Source: an uncultured Acidobacteriota bacterium (GTDB lineage Bacteria > Acidobacteriota > UBA6911 > CAINFC01). Taken from it: a stretch of DNA of 49,325 bases. Where the stretch lies: NCBI GenBank assembly GCA_903847975.1, contig CAINFC010000232.1, forward strand, positions 1-49,325, written 5' to 3'. Numbering within the stretch: the stretch's first letter is position 1; each line of letters opens with the position of its first letter. Below the pieces are notes generated by a model. The model ran no database searches and was not told where the DNA came from. It saw nothing but the letters and a program-made list of their open reading frames with translations. The position numbers and the translations under genes were made by a program. Positions 9,206 to 17,900 of the stretch are shown here, piece after piece.

Positions 9206-9446
9206 TCGGATCCTGCCTCCTGGGGTTCGGTTCGGCCGCCCCTTGCGGGACCATTTACCCCCCCCGGAAAGAACGGACCCGCAGCGATTCTTCCCGGTCA
9301 TTCCGTTTTCTCGGCGCTTTTCCGCAAGCGGATGGGCCTGCCGGGTGCTTGGGCTCCGCTTTCGTCCCGCTATTTCCGGGATTCATCCCGTTTGTCTATC
9401 CGAAATCCCCTCCGGCAAAGGATACTCTTGGAAAAGGAGATCTCCA

Positions 9447-9983
9447 ATGCGCCTGACGAAATCGACATTTATGCTGTGGGTGGGAATGCTGCTGTGCCTC
9501 ATCCCGGGACCGCGTTCGTTTGCCAAGGACCTTGCCAGGGAGCGGCAGGCAGTGGCGGCGGTCATAGACGCCAGCATCGGCTGGTTCAAAAACAAGGATT
9601 TTGAGCTGCTGTTCCGGGTGTTCAGCCCCTCGCCCGATCTGTTTCTCTTTCAGCCCACCTCCACCACCACGATTGTCGGCGGGGATGCGTTTCGGAAATT
9701 TGCCGAAGTCTGGAAGAATCCGCACCTGGCCTACGAGCGGCATGAAATCCGTGACCTGCGCATCGATTTTTCCCCGCATCGCGATGTGGCCTGGTTTTCC
9801 GCCCTGCTGGATGACTGCGCCCGGTCCGGTGAGAAAACCGGCTGCTGGAAGGATACCCGCTGGACCGGAGTGCTGCTCAAACGGAAGGCCGGCTGGGAGG
9901 TGATTCAGATGCACTTCTCCTTTGCTGCCGACCAGGTTGCGGCTGCGAAAAAAGCGGGGCCGGAAGCCTCCCGGCAGGAGTAG
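9447..9983 (+). CDS. Secreted SnoaL-like / NTF2-fold protein (DUF4440 type)
   Basis: 178 residues; ATG 9447 has AAGGAG at 9434-9439. An N-terminal signal peptide (MRLTKSTFMLWVGMLLCLIP, cleavage near SFAKD) exports it. The body has the cone-shaped NTF2 pattern of the SnoaL/DUF4440 group: AAVIDASIGWFKNKDFELLF, FRKFAEVWKNP, DVAWFSALLDD, and a C-terminal strand with WTGVLLKRKAGWEVIQMHFS. Most members have no known reaction. Some are small isomerases, hydrolases or binding proteins. It diverges from the LacI gene and sits in the polysaccharide locus, but its role is unknown. A diverged copy of its last 15 codons survives at 32695-32738. Confidence 0.75.
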   Translation: MRLTKSTFMLWVGMLLCLIPGPRSFAKDLARERQAVAAVIDASIGWFKNKDFELLFRVFSPSPDLFLFQPTSTTTIVGGDAFRKFAEVWKNPHLAYERHEIRDLRIDFSPHRDVAWFSALLDDCARSGEKTGCWKDTRWTGVLLKRKAGWEVIQMHFSFAADQVAAAKKAGPEASRQE

Positions 9984-10006
9984 ACAGGCTCCGCCGGCGC
10001 CCTCCG

Positions 10007-10101
10007 GATCGCCTGCTCCCGCGGGGGGCTTATTCCCCCGGGGAGAAGGCCGGGATGGCGCGATCACGGCTCGGTCCAGGGGGCGCAGTTTCAAATTGCG
10101 G
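10007..10101. repeat. Left direct repeat flanking the biosynthesis/efflux island
   Basis: This 95-base stretch matches 32741-32837 (97 bases) in the same orientation, with roughly 85-90% identity by eye. It holds the strong terminator hairpin followed by what is, in the right copy, the 3' end of the DUF1080 gene (tccaggggg.gcagtttca.attgcgg). Here the DUF1080 gene is missing beyond about 10101, so only its tail remains. Confidence 0.8.
10016..10045 (+). terminator. Strong GC hairpin downstream of the SnoaL-like gene
   Basis: The arms CTCCC(g)CGGGGG and CCCCCGGGGAG pair with a single bulged G around a short GCTTATT loop. The same 30 bases recur at 32750-32779. No long T run follows, so termination efficiency is uncertain, but the position between convergent gene ends supports the role. 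Confidence 0.6.
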
Positions 10102-10342
10102 TGATGAACGGGGCCGCATCTGGAAGGGATCAGGGATGCAGAGAACCGCTGCCCGCTTTCCCTCCTGTCATCGTTCCGGCTGGACTGCCGACCCGATTGA
10201 CGTCTCATCCGTTTCGTACTATCATTCGTTTTTTCAATTCGGACGACAAAGAACCCGCCATGCAGTTATTTTTTTGAGCAGAAGGCCGTTGACAGACATA
10301 CATTAATTATTTTTTTCATTCACTACGGAAGGAGAAGGTCCC
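10102..10342. other. Junction and leader of the island, no gene seen
   Basis: Past the left repeat the sequence is unlike anything else in the window. It turns AT-rich from about 10205 to 10325 (runs of T around 10228, 10267 and 10311). A TTGACA lies at 10289-10294, but no acceptable -10 sits 16-18 bases downstream. The AT-rich stretch is still the most likely promoter region for the DUF697 gene and what follows. Confidence 0.4.
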
Positions 10343-10825
10343 TTGAGCGAAAAAGAACAAAAAGCCATTAAAACCGTGAAGAATTACATGTGGTGGTCTA
10401 TGGGGGCCGGATTAATTCCCGTTCCATTCGTCGATTTGGCCGCATTTACGGGTGTTCAGCTGAAGATGCTCGACGAGATCTCCAAAATCTACGAAGTCGA
10501 GTTCAAGGAAAGTCGCGGCAAAGCCCTGGTCGGCTCGCTGCTGGGCTACATTATTCCCAGCTCCATCTCTTTCGGCTCCATCGGCAGCCTGCTGAAGGCG
10601 GTTCCGATCGTGGGCCTGCTGGTGGGCGGCCCGTCGATGGCTCTTTTCTGCGGTGCATCGGCCTATGCGCTGGGCAAAATATTCATTCAGCATTTCGAGT
10701 CCGGAGGCACCTTTTTGAATTTTGACCCGGAGCAGGTCAAGGAGCATTTTCAAAAGGAGTTCCAGGAAGGGCAGAAGGTGGCTACCACCATGGAAAAAGA
10801 GAAGAGCCCGGAAGTTTCCGCCTAG
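10343..10825 (+). CDS. DUF697-family membrane protein
   Basis: 160 residues from TTG 10343, preceded by AGGAG at 10329-10333. The N-terminus (AIKTVKNYMWWSMGAGLIPVP) and the central repeat-like hydrophobic parts (GSLLGYIIPSSISFGSIGSL and VPIVGLLVGGPSMALFCGAS) match the DUF697/YcjF family. These have two short helical hairpins, and members are often partners of small GTPases. The C-terminus is charged and soluble (FDPEQVKEHFQKEFQEG). No GTPase gene is near. It opens the + strand block that leads to the peptide synthetase but is closed by its own hairpin terminator, so it may be a separate unit. Function unknown; a membrane-stress or membrane-organising role is only a guess. Confidence 0.7.
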   Translation: MSEKEQKAIKTVKNYMWWSMGAGLIPVPFVDLAAFTGVQLKMLDEISKIYEVEFKESRGKALVGSLLGYIIPSSISFGSIGSLLKAVPIVGLLVGGPSMALFCGASAYALGKIFIQHFESGGTFLNFDPEQVKEHFQKEFQEGQKVATTMEKEKSPEVSA

Positions 10826-10865
10826 GCGGAGGATTCGAACCCCATCCTCCCGAACGTCCAACCGG

Positions 10866-10895
10866 AAGCGGCGGACTTCCTCCGCCGCTTTGTTT
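10866..10895 (+). terminator. Rho-independent-type terminator after the DUF697 gene
   Basis: A perfect 10-bp stem (AAGCGGCGGA / TCCGCCGCTT, 10866-10875 and 10881-10890) with a five-base loop is followed by tgttt. It separates the DUF697 gene from the exporter and synthetase genes. Confidence 0.8.
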
Positions 10896-10953
10896 CGCCC
10901 CGGGGCTGCCGCCTTTTGCCGGCCGGAGAACCGAAGGAGCACGAAGGAACACC

Positions 10954-11163
10954 GTGAGTATCGAATTTGCCCTTTTCTACCTTGCCCTGTGCCTGCTGGC
11001 AGGAATTTTGGGAAGAAACCGAATCATCGGATTCTGGGGCTTCTTTTTTTGCTCCATTCTCTTTACCCCGGTGATCTGCCTTCTGTTTCTCTACTTCGCC
11101 GCACCTCGAAAGATGAAAGCCCGGAATCGCGCCGGGTCTCTTCCCAAATCACGACTTCCCTGA
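10954..11163 (+). CDS. Small two-helix membrane protein, unknown
   Basis: 69 residues from GTG 10954, with purine-rich GAAGGAA just upstream. There are two hydrophobic helices (FALFYLALCLLAGILG, and GFWGFFFCSILFTPVICLLF) with a basic RNR turn between them, and a basic C-terminal tail (PRKMKARNRAGSLPKSR). The layout resembles small inner-membrane proteins of the 'superinfection immunity' or hydrophobic-peptide type, but I cannot assign a family. It ends 13 bases before the ABC exporter start and is probably co-transcribed with it. A role as an accessory subunit of the exporter is possible and untested. Confidence 0.55.
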   Translation: MSIEFALFYLALCLLAGILGRNRIIGFWGFFFCSILFTPVICLLFLYFAAPRKMKARNRAGSLPKSRLP

Positions 11164-11176
11164 CCCCGATCCGTCC

Positions 11177-12886
11177 ATGCGCTTCAAGATCCTCGATTTT
11201 CTACAGCAGGAGACGCGCGCGGTGGATCAGAAGCTGTATCTTATGACCGCGGCTTCCGGGGTGGCCAATGCCCTGGTTCTGGCGATCATCAATTCCGCCG
11301 TTGAGTCCATCTCGGAGGGCGGACCCTACTGGCGGCATTTCCTTTTATTCGGGCTGTCGATCGCTCTTTTCGTCTATTCCCTGCAGTACATCCTCTATGA
11401 ATCCAGCCGCATCGCGGAAGAGGCGATTCGCAACGTTCGGGTGCGGCTGGCCGACAAAATTCGCCGCTGCGATCTGCTGGCGCTGGAATCCATCGGCGAC
11501 ACGGATATTCATGCCCGTATCAGCCGCGAAACCTCCGCGATCGGGCAGGCCGCCCGACCTTTATTCAGCGCCGGGCAATCCTCGGTCATGATCGCCTTTA
11601 CCATGTCGTACATTGCCCTGGTGTCGCCGATCGCCGTCCTGCTGTGCGCCGCCATGATCGCCGGCGGGGTCGGCATCTACCTGAAGGATCGGAAAGTGTA
11701 CGAAGACGGTCTGCAGGAGGCCTCGCGGTGCGAGGACGATCTGTTCGCCTCCCTGACGGGTCTTTTAAAGGGCTTTAAGGAGATCCGCATCAATCGCCTG
11801 AAGAGCGATGACGTGTTCGAAGAGTTCCAGGGGGCGGCGACGAGCGTCATGAGCGCGCGCAGCCGCGTCATGATGCTGTTTTCGAATAACGTGGTCTTCG
11901 TGGAAACGTTCTTCGTGCTGCTGGTCGGGGCCATCGTCTTCGTCGTCCCGGTGCTGTCCCCCTCGTTTTCCACGTCGGTGACCAAGATCGTGGCCGCCAT
12001 CCTGTTTCTCCTTGGTCCCCTCAGCAATGTGGTGATGATGATTCCGGTGCTTTCCCAGGTGCACGTGACCGTGGACAACCTTCGGCGCCTGGAAACCTTT
12101 TTGGACCAGTCCCTCGCGAAATCCCCGGACGGTCCGGAGGATCCTTCGGGACTGGAGGACTTTCAGACCATTCAGCTGGACCAGGTCTGCTTCACCTATC
12201 ATAGCCCCGACGGCAGCCCGGGCTTCCAGGTGGGACCCATCGACGCCGAAGTCCGTCGGGGGGAGATCCTTTTCCTGGTGGGGGGCAACGGAAGCGGCAA
12301 GACGACGTTTCTGAAACTGTTTACCGCTTTGTACTCCCCCATGCAGGGATCGCTGCGGGTCGATGGCCGGGAAATCGGAACCGCCCATATCCGCGGCTAT
12401 CGAAACCTGTTCTCGGCGATCTTTTCCGATTTTCATCTCTTCGACAAACTCCACGGATTGCGCAACGCGGCGCCGGAGCGCATCGACCAGCTGCTGCGCC
12501 TCATGGAGCTTTCCGAAAAGACGGCCTACCGGGACGGCCGTTTTTCCACGACGCGCCTGTCCACCGGCCAGCGCAAGCGGCTTGCCCTGGTGGTTTCCTA
12601 CCTGGAAGATAAGCCGGTGTACGTTTTCGACGAAGTGGCCGCGGATCAGGATCCGCACTTTCGCCGCTACTTCTACGAAGCGCTGCTGCCGGAATTGAGG
12701 CAGGCGGGAAAAACGGTGGTGGTGGTCTCCCATGACGACCGCTACTTCCATGTCGGCAACCGGGTGCTGCAGATGGACTACGGAAAACTCAGCGATCTCC
12801 CGCGGGACGAGCATCGGCATCCACCCGGAACCAGTGCCGGCAAAGGCCCGGCACGTCGACTTTCCAGCAAGGGGCAAAAGCAATGA
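11177..12886 (+). CDS. Cyclic-peptide-type ABC exporter (SyrD/PvdE-like), fused membrane and ATPase domains
   Basis: 569 residues. Residues 1-315 hold about six transmembrane segments (LYLMTAASGVANALVLAIIN, FLLFGLSIALFVYSLQYILY, then SSVMIAFTMSYIALVSPIAV and others). Residues 335-540 are the ATPase: Walker A GGNGSGKTT, signature LSTGQRKRLAL, Walker B VYVFDEVAADQDP, and switch His in VVSHDDRYF. The long first cytosolic loops and the LSTGQRKR signature are typical of the family that exports nonribosomal peptides such as syringomycin and pyoverdine precursors. The gene overlaps the SPFH gene by four bases (ATGA) and lies in one operon with the NRPS-PKS, so it most likely exports the synthetase product. 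The start has a weak ribosome site. Confidence 0.88.
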   Translation: MRFKILDFLQQETRAVDQKLYLMTAASGVANALVLAIINSAVESISEGGPYWRHFLLFGLSIALFVYSLQYILYESSRIAEEAIRNVRVRLADKIRRCDLLALESIGDTDIHARISRETSAIGQAARPLFSAGQSSVMIAFTMSYIALVSPIAVLLCAAMIAGGVGIYLKDRKVYEDGLQEASRCEDDLFASLTGLLKGFKEIRINRLKSDDVFEEFQGAATSVMSARSRVMMLFSNNVVFVETFFVLLVGAIVFVVPVLSPSFSTSVTKIVAAILFLLGPLSNVVMMIPVLSQVHVTVDNLRRLETFLDQSLAKSPDGPEDPSGLEDFQTIQLDQVCFTYHSPDGSPGFQVGPIDAEVRRGEILFLVGGNGSGKTTFLKLFTALYSPMQGSLRVDGREIGTAHIRGYRNLFSAIFSDFHLFDKLHGLRNAAPERIDQLLRLMELSEKTAYRDGRFSTTRLSTGQRKRLALVVSYLEDKPVYVFDEVAADQDPHFRRYFYEALLPELRQAGKTVVVVSHDDRYFHVGNRVLQMDYGKLSDLPRDEHRHPPGTSAGKGPARRLSSKGQKQ

Positions 12887-13749
12887 AAACGATTCGTAAT
12901 TGGGCTGCCGATCGATACAGCCGAACCAGGGCTTTCGCCAGACGACAGGCACCTTACCTGATCCTGCTCGCTTTTCTTCTGGGCTTTGCCTTTCTTTTTT
13001 TCTTCCATCGGATTGTCATTTCGGTCCACCCCGGGGAACTCGGCGTCCTGTGGAGGCGGCTGGGCGGCGGAACGGTGATGGAAACGGTTTACCGCGAGGG
13101 TTTGCACCTGATTCTGCCCTTCAACGAGATGTACCTTTACAATATTCGCAAGCAGATATTATCCGATAACATCGACGTCCTGACGGTGGACGGCCTTACG
13201 GTCCATGTCAAGTACTCCATCCGGCACTACCTCGACAGCGAAACCCTTCCCCTTCTGCACCAGCGCGTCGGGCCGGACTACGTGAACATCGTGGTGCGGC
13301 CGGAAATACGCTCGGTGATCCGGACCGTGTTCGGACAGTACCGGCCGGAGGAGATCTACACCGCCCAGAAGGCCATCCAGGAGCGCGTCAGCATGATCTC
13401 CAAGAATCACCTGGAATCGCGGTTTGTCTCGCTCGACGACGTGCCGATCGAGAGCATCACCCTGCCGGTCCGCATCTCCGAGGCGATCGAATCGAAAATG
13501 GCCCAGCAGCAGCGCGAGGCGGAGTACGTCTTCCGCCTGTCCATCGCTACCAAGGAAGCGGAACGCCTGCGCATTGAAGCCGACGGTCGCCGGGTGTTCA
13601 ACGAAACCCTCAGCCGGAGCCTCAACCCTTCCATTCTCCAGTGGCATGGGATCGTGGCCACCGAAGAACTGGCCAAATCGAACAACTCCAAAATTGTGGT
13701 AATCGGCGCGGGCACCTCCGGACTGCCCCTGATTTTGGGGAAGGACTGA
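12883..13749 (+). CDS. SPFH (band 7 / prohibitin-like) membrane protein
   Basis: 288 residues starting inside the exporter stop (ATGA). After a basic N-terminus there is one membrane helix (YLILLAFLLGFAFLFFFHRI). The SPFH domain follows from about residue 45 to 230: ISVHPGELGVLWRRLGGGTV, EGLHLILPFNEMYLYNIRKQ, VLTVDGLTVHVKYSIRH, IRSVIRTVFGQY, LDDVPIESITLPVRI. It ends with a helical part (SKMAQQQREAEYVFRLSIA, EAERLRIEADGRR). SPFH proteins form large oligomeric rings in membranes and organise or protect membrane complexes. Finding one translationally coupled to a peptide exporter is unusual and suggests it scaffolds the exporter or synthetase at the membrane. That role is inference. Confidence 0.85.
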   Translation: MKTIRNWAADRYSRTRAFARRQAPYLILLAFLLGFAFLFFFHRIVISVHPGELGVLWRRLGGGTVMETVYREGLHLILPFNEMYLYNIRKQILSDNIDVLTVDGLTVHVKYSIRHYLDSETLPLLHQRVGPDYVNIVVRPEIRSVIRTVFGQYRPEEIYTAQKAIQERVSMISKNHLESRFVSLDDVPIESITLPVRISEAIESKMAQQQREAEYVFRLSIATKEAERLRIEADGRRVFNETLSRSLNPSILQWHGIVATEELAKSNNSKIVVIGAGTSGLPLILGKD

Positions 13750-13752
13750 AGC

Positions 13753-14934
13753 GTGAAAAAGCTTCTTTTCCTGGCGATAGGTCTGGGAGCGCTGATCCTG
13801 GTCCTGGAGCCCCAATGGCGATCTCTGGCCGACTTAGGCTTCCGACGCTTTGCCACCCTCGACCGTCCGCGCCCGGAGATCCTGGTCGGGGTTTGCTGGC
13901 CCTTCTCCATAAACCAGGACGGGATGGCCGATGGAATTCAACTGGCACTGGAAGAAATCAATTCCAGCGGCCTGGCGGCCGGTTACGCGATCCGCCTTTT
14001 AATGCGGGACGACGGCTTCGACTGGGAAACCAACCGGAGCATTGCCCTCGAATTCGCCCGGAATTCGGAAATGAGCGCCGTCATAGGCTATTACGATGAC
14101 AGCCTGGCGATTAAGGCCTCCTTGATTTTCGAGGCGAGCCGACTTCTGCATCTGATTATCGGCGCCAACAGCACGGTGATGACTTCCCGGGGATTTCAAT
14201 ACATCGTCCGCACGGTCGTATCGAACGACAAGATCGCCAGTGGGCTGGCCCGCGTGGCGGTGGAACGCGGAATTCGAAAATTCGCCCTGATTTGGGAAGA
14301 GGACGCTTTCGGGGAGAATCTGGCCTATCAGCTTCTCATCCGGTTGAACGCTTTGAGCTCGGCGCTGATTTACCAGTGGTCTTTTCATCGCGAGCATGCC
14401 GACTTTCGAATTCCGGCCAACGAACTGAAGGCCATCAATGCGGATATGTGCATTTTCGCAGGCATGGAACCCTGGTCCGGAGACTTTCTGAAGGAAGCCA
14501 GGAAGGTCGGCATCAAGATGCCCGTTTTCGGCACATTCTCCGACAATCCCCAGATGCGCCGGCGGGCCGGCGACGCCATCGAGGGCGCGATTTACTATGA
14601 TCTTTATAATCCCGCCTCCCTGTCTCCTCAAAACCGGACCTTTGTGCAAAAGTTCCGCTCCCGCTATGGGAAAGACCCCGACGACTATGCCGCACAGGGC
14701 TACGACGCCTTGTATCTCCTGGCCCAGGCGGTTCAAGCCACGCATTCCCGCAACCCCCTCGACCTGGTGTACGCCATCCGATACATGGAGGCCTGGGAAG
14801 GGGCCAACGGGCGTTACAAGTTCGACAGCCGGGGGGAATTGGAAGACAAGCCGATTTACCTGAAAAAATTCCAGGGGGGCCATTCGGTGCTGCTGCAAGA
14901 AATCCAACCGGAACCGGCAGCTCCCGCGCGCTGA
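13753..14934 (+). CDS. Membrane-anchored type-1 periplasmic binding protein (Leu/Ile/Val-binding fold)
   Basis: 393 residues from GTG 13753, only three bases after the SPFH stop codon. A single N-terminal hydrophobic segment (LLFLAIGLGALILVLEP) is followed by the two-lobed receptor-family ligand-binding fold: ILVGVCWPFSINQDGMADGI, LALEEINSSGLAAG, AVIGYYDDSLAIKASLIFEA, TVVSNDKIASGLARVAVERG, FALIWEEDAFGEN, and AAQGYDALYLLAQAV. Such proteins normally deliver amino acids, amides or urea to an ABC importer, but no importer permease is in this window. Placement between the SPFH protein and the synthetase suggests a sensing or product/precursor-binding job. No lipobox is evident, so it may stay tethered by its signal anchor. 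Confidence 0.8.
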   Translation: MKKLLFLAIGLGALILVLEPQWRSLADLGFRRFATLDRPRPEILVGVCWPFSINQDGMADGIQLALEEINSSGLAAGYAIRLLMRDDGFDWETNRSIALEFARNSEMSAVIGYYDDSLAIKASLIFEASRLLHLIIGANSTVMTSRGFQYIVRTVVSNDKIASGLARVAVERGIRKFALIWEEDAFGENLAYQLLIRLNALSSALIYQWSFHREHADFRIPANELKAINADMCIFAGMEPWSGDFLKEARKVGIKMPVFGTFSDNPQMRRRAGDAIEGAIYYDLYNPASLSPQNRTFVQKFRSRYGKDPDDYAAQGYDALYLLAQAVQATHSRNPLDLVYAIRYMEAWEGANGRYKFDSRGELEDKPIYLKKFQGGHSVLLQEIQPEPAAPAR

Positions 14935-14955
14935 TTCATTCGGAAGGATTTTCCC

Positions 14956-17900
14956 ATGTACCCGTTGTCATTGCCTCAGCAGTCCATTTACCTGGATGCC
15001 CTCCGTCATGGTGCCACCACCAAGCACAACATGGGGGGAGCCCTGATCATTTCGGGTCCGCTCGATATCGGGCGGTTCCGGCAGAGCCTGGAATGCGCCC
15101 GGCACGTCCATGACGTGCAGCGGATGCGCCTTCACTGGGAGGGGGAAACGGTCCGGCAGGAATTCCTCGCCGCCGAAGACTGCCCGTCCGCATTCGAGTA
15201 CTTCGACTTTTCCAGCCGTTTGCAGCCCTATCCGGACGCCCTGGAGTGGATTCTGGAGGATATCGGCCGGCCCATGCGCCTGAACGGGTTCCCCTTGTAT
15301 CGGGATGTCCTGTTTTGCCTCGGCAAGGATCTGCACCTGTGGTTTCCCAAGTTTCACCACATCTCCAATGACGCTTTCGGCCATTCACTGATTGCCGGCA
15401 CCGTGGCCGCGGCCTACACCGAACTGCTGCGGAACCGGCCGTGCCCGGCCTTCAAGTCCTTTTCGTATCTCGATTTCATCGAGGACGATCGGGCCTATGC
15501 CTCTTCGGGCCAGTTCGGCAGGGACGAGGCCTTCTGGCGGGAGAAATTCCGGGCGATGCCGGAGCCCCTCCCGTTCACGTCGAGAAAGGGAGGCTTGCGG
15601 GGAGATATCCTGCGGACCGAGCGTTGCACCCTCGAACTCAACCGGCTGGTGTACCGCTCCGTGCTGCGGCGCTGCGAGGAGGCGGACGTCACTCCGTTCC
15701 AGTTTCTGCTGGCATGCCTTTTTACCTACCTGTACCGTGTTACCGGCTGCGACGACATGGTGATCGGTACGCCGATCCTGAATCGAAGCAACCATGCCTT
15801 CCGCCGGACCGCGGGGATGTTCATGAACATGATGCCGATACGGCTCCGCCTGGACAGAACCATGAGCCTGTTGGCCCTTGCGGAAGTCATCAAGGGCGAA
15901 ACCAGGGCCTGCTACCGGCATCAGCGCTTCCCGCTCAGGGAGATCCTGCAATGGTGCCGGACTCTCGACGGGTTTTTTCATGGGGTCTACGATGTCACCT
16001 TCGTTTACCGCAAGCTGGATTATGATCTGTCCTTTGGGGACTCGCCGCTGCGGGTCGTTACCTTGGATACCCAGGCGCGGGAGGAGACGCTTTCCGTCGA
16101 GGTGGATGAATACAACCAGGAGGAAGACGTTAACCTTTTCTTCAATTACAATGCGCAGCTGATCTCGGCGACGGAAGCCGGTCAAATGGCCAAGGCGATC
16201 GAAAGTATGCTGGTGACCGTCGCGGTGGAAGGCGATCGTCGGATCCAGGACATCCGCCTGGTAGCCGATACGGTGATCCACGCCGCCGTTCCGCGGGAAA
16301 AGATTCCCGAACAAACGGTGGTCGAGCTGTTCCAGCGTCGTGCCGCGGCCGATCCGAAAGCGGTGTGCCTGATCTGCGGTCCGGAGCGAATGACCAGGGG
16401 CGAACTGGACCTCGTATCCGACCGCATTGCCGAATTCCTGTCGGAAACCTGCGCCCTCGCCGCGGAGCAGCCGGTGGCGGTGCTTTGCGACCGGAGCATG
16501 GAATGGATCGCCGCCATGCTGGGAATACTCAAAGCGGGCGGAGCGTATGTCCCGCTGGATCCCGGAATTCCCCGGTCGCGAATGCAGTTCCTGCTGCGCG
16601 ACAGCGGGTGTCGGTGGCTGCTGACCGGAGCGCGGCAGCAGGAAGAATCGTTCGCGGACGTCCGAGCCATACCGGTCGCGAAAGCTTGCCTGGGGGCGGG
16701 GTTGCGGTCCGGAACGGCGATCCGCTCGCCACGCTCCCTGGCCTACATCCTCTATACCTCCGGCACCACCGGGGAGCCCAAGGGCGTGCTGGTCGAACAC
16801 GGTGGATTGGCCAATACGGTCGCGGCCCTGCAGCGGGGGTGGGAGGTGACGGCCGGGGACCGCATCCTCGAATTCGCGGGGCCGATGTTTGACGCCTCCA
16901 TTGTCGACATTTTTCTCGCCCTGGTTTCCGGTGCCCCGCTGGTGATCGCGCCGCAGGAAATCATTTTGCACCCGGAGCGCTTTCTTCTCCTGCTTCAGCA
17001 GGAAAAGGTAACCGTGGCCACTCTGCCCCCCGCGTATCTGAGCGCCCTGGGAGAGGTCGATTTGATGCCGCTGCGGCTGCTGATCACCGCCGGGGAAGCG
17101 GCCAATCCTGTGGACGCGGCCTATCACGTGCGGCGGGTCGATTACGTCAACGCCTACGGTCCTACCGAAGCCTCGGTATGCGCCGCCTATTTCAAGGTGA
17201 AGGCCGGCAGCGGCTTCCGCGCGGAGCGCGTGCCCATCGGCAAACCGATCGACCACACCCTGATCCGGATCCTGGACGAGGATCTGCAGCCCCTTCCCCT
17301 GGGCGCCGCCGGCGAGCTTTGCATCGGGGGTGTCGGTCTGGCGCGCGGCTACCTGAACCGGCCGGAATTGACGGCCGATCGGTTCATCGCCGACCCCTTC
17401 CTGGAGGGCGGGCGTCTCTACCGCACCGGCGATCTCGGGCGCCTGCTGCCCGACGGCAACCTGGAATTTCTCGGCCGACGCGATACCCAGGTGAAAATCC
17501 GCGGCTACCGGGTGGAGCTCGGGGAAATTGAAGCGGTCCTCAAAATGCACCCGGCGGTGGAGACGGCCGTCGTTGTCGATCGAAAGATCGCCGGTTTCGA
17601 CGAGCTGGTCGCTTATGTGGTTTCCCGGGCCGGCTTTCAGCCGGCCGAGCTGCGCCGTTTTTTATCGGCCAGGCTGCCGGCCTTCATGCTCCCCTCCCGT
17701 TGGCAGCGAATGGAAGCTCTGCCGTTGAACCTTTCCGGAAAGGTCGATCGGGCGGCGCTTCCCGATCCGATGCAGGCCGAAGAATTCCGGACGGGCAGCG
17801 CCCGAACCCGCATCGAACCCCGAACGGCGATGGAAAAAGCGCTGGTTGAAATCTGGGAAGAAGTGCTGGAATTGCAGAGCCTGAGCGTTGAGGATGACTT

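Noticed and set aside
10289-10294. TTGACA as -35 of the island promoter
   Set aside because: No -10-like hexamer occurs at 15-19 bases downstream, so a consensus promoter cannot be claimed.
9984-10342. Small protein-coding genes in the gap after the SnoaL-like gene
   Set aside because: The short frames lack ribosome sites. Part of this stretch is explained as the flanking repeat and terminator.
10826-10895. tRNA-like T-arm on the minus strand (ggggttcgaatcctcc)
   Set aside because: The T-stem does not pair fully, no matching 5' acceptor or anticodon arm is found 70 bases away, and the stretch overlaps a clear gene end and terminator.
15385-17550. Minus-strand open frame of 721 codons and similar ones under the synthetase
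   Set aside because: They mirror the codon bias of the NRPS and carry no recognisable domain.
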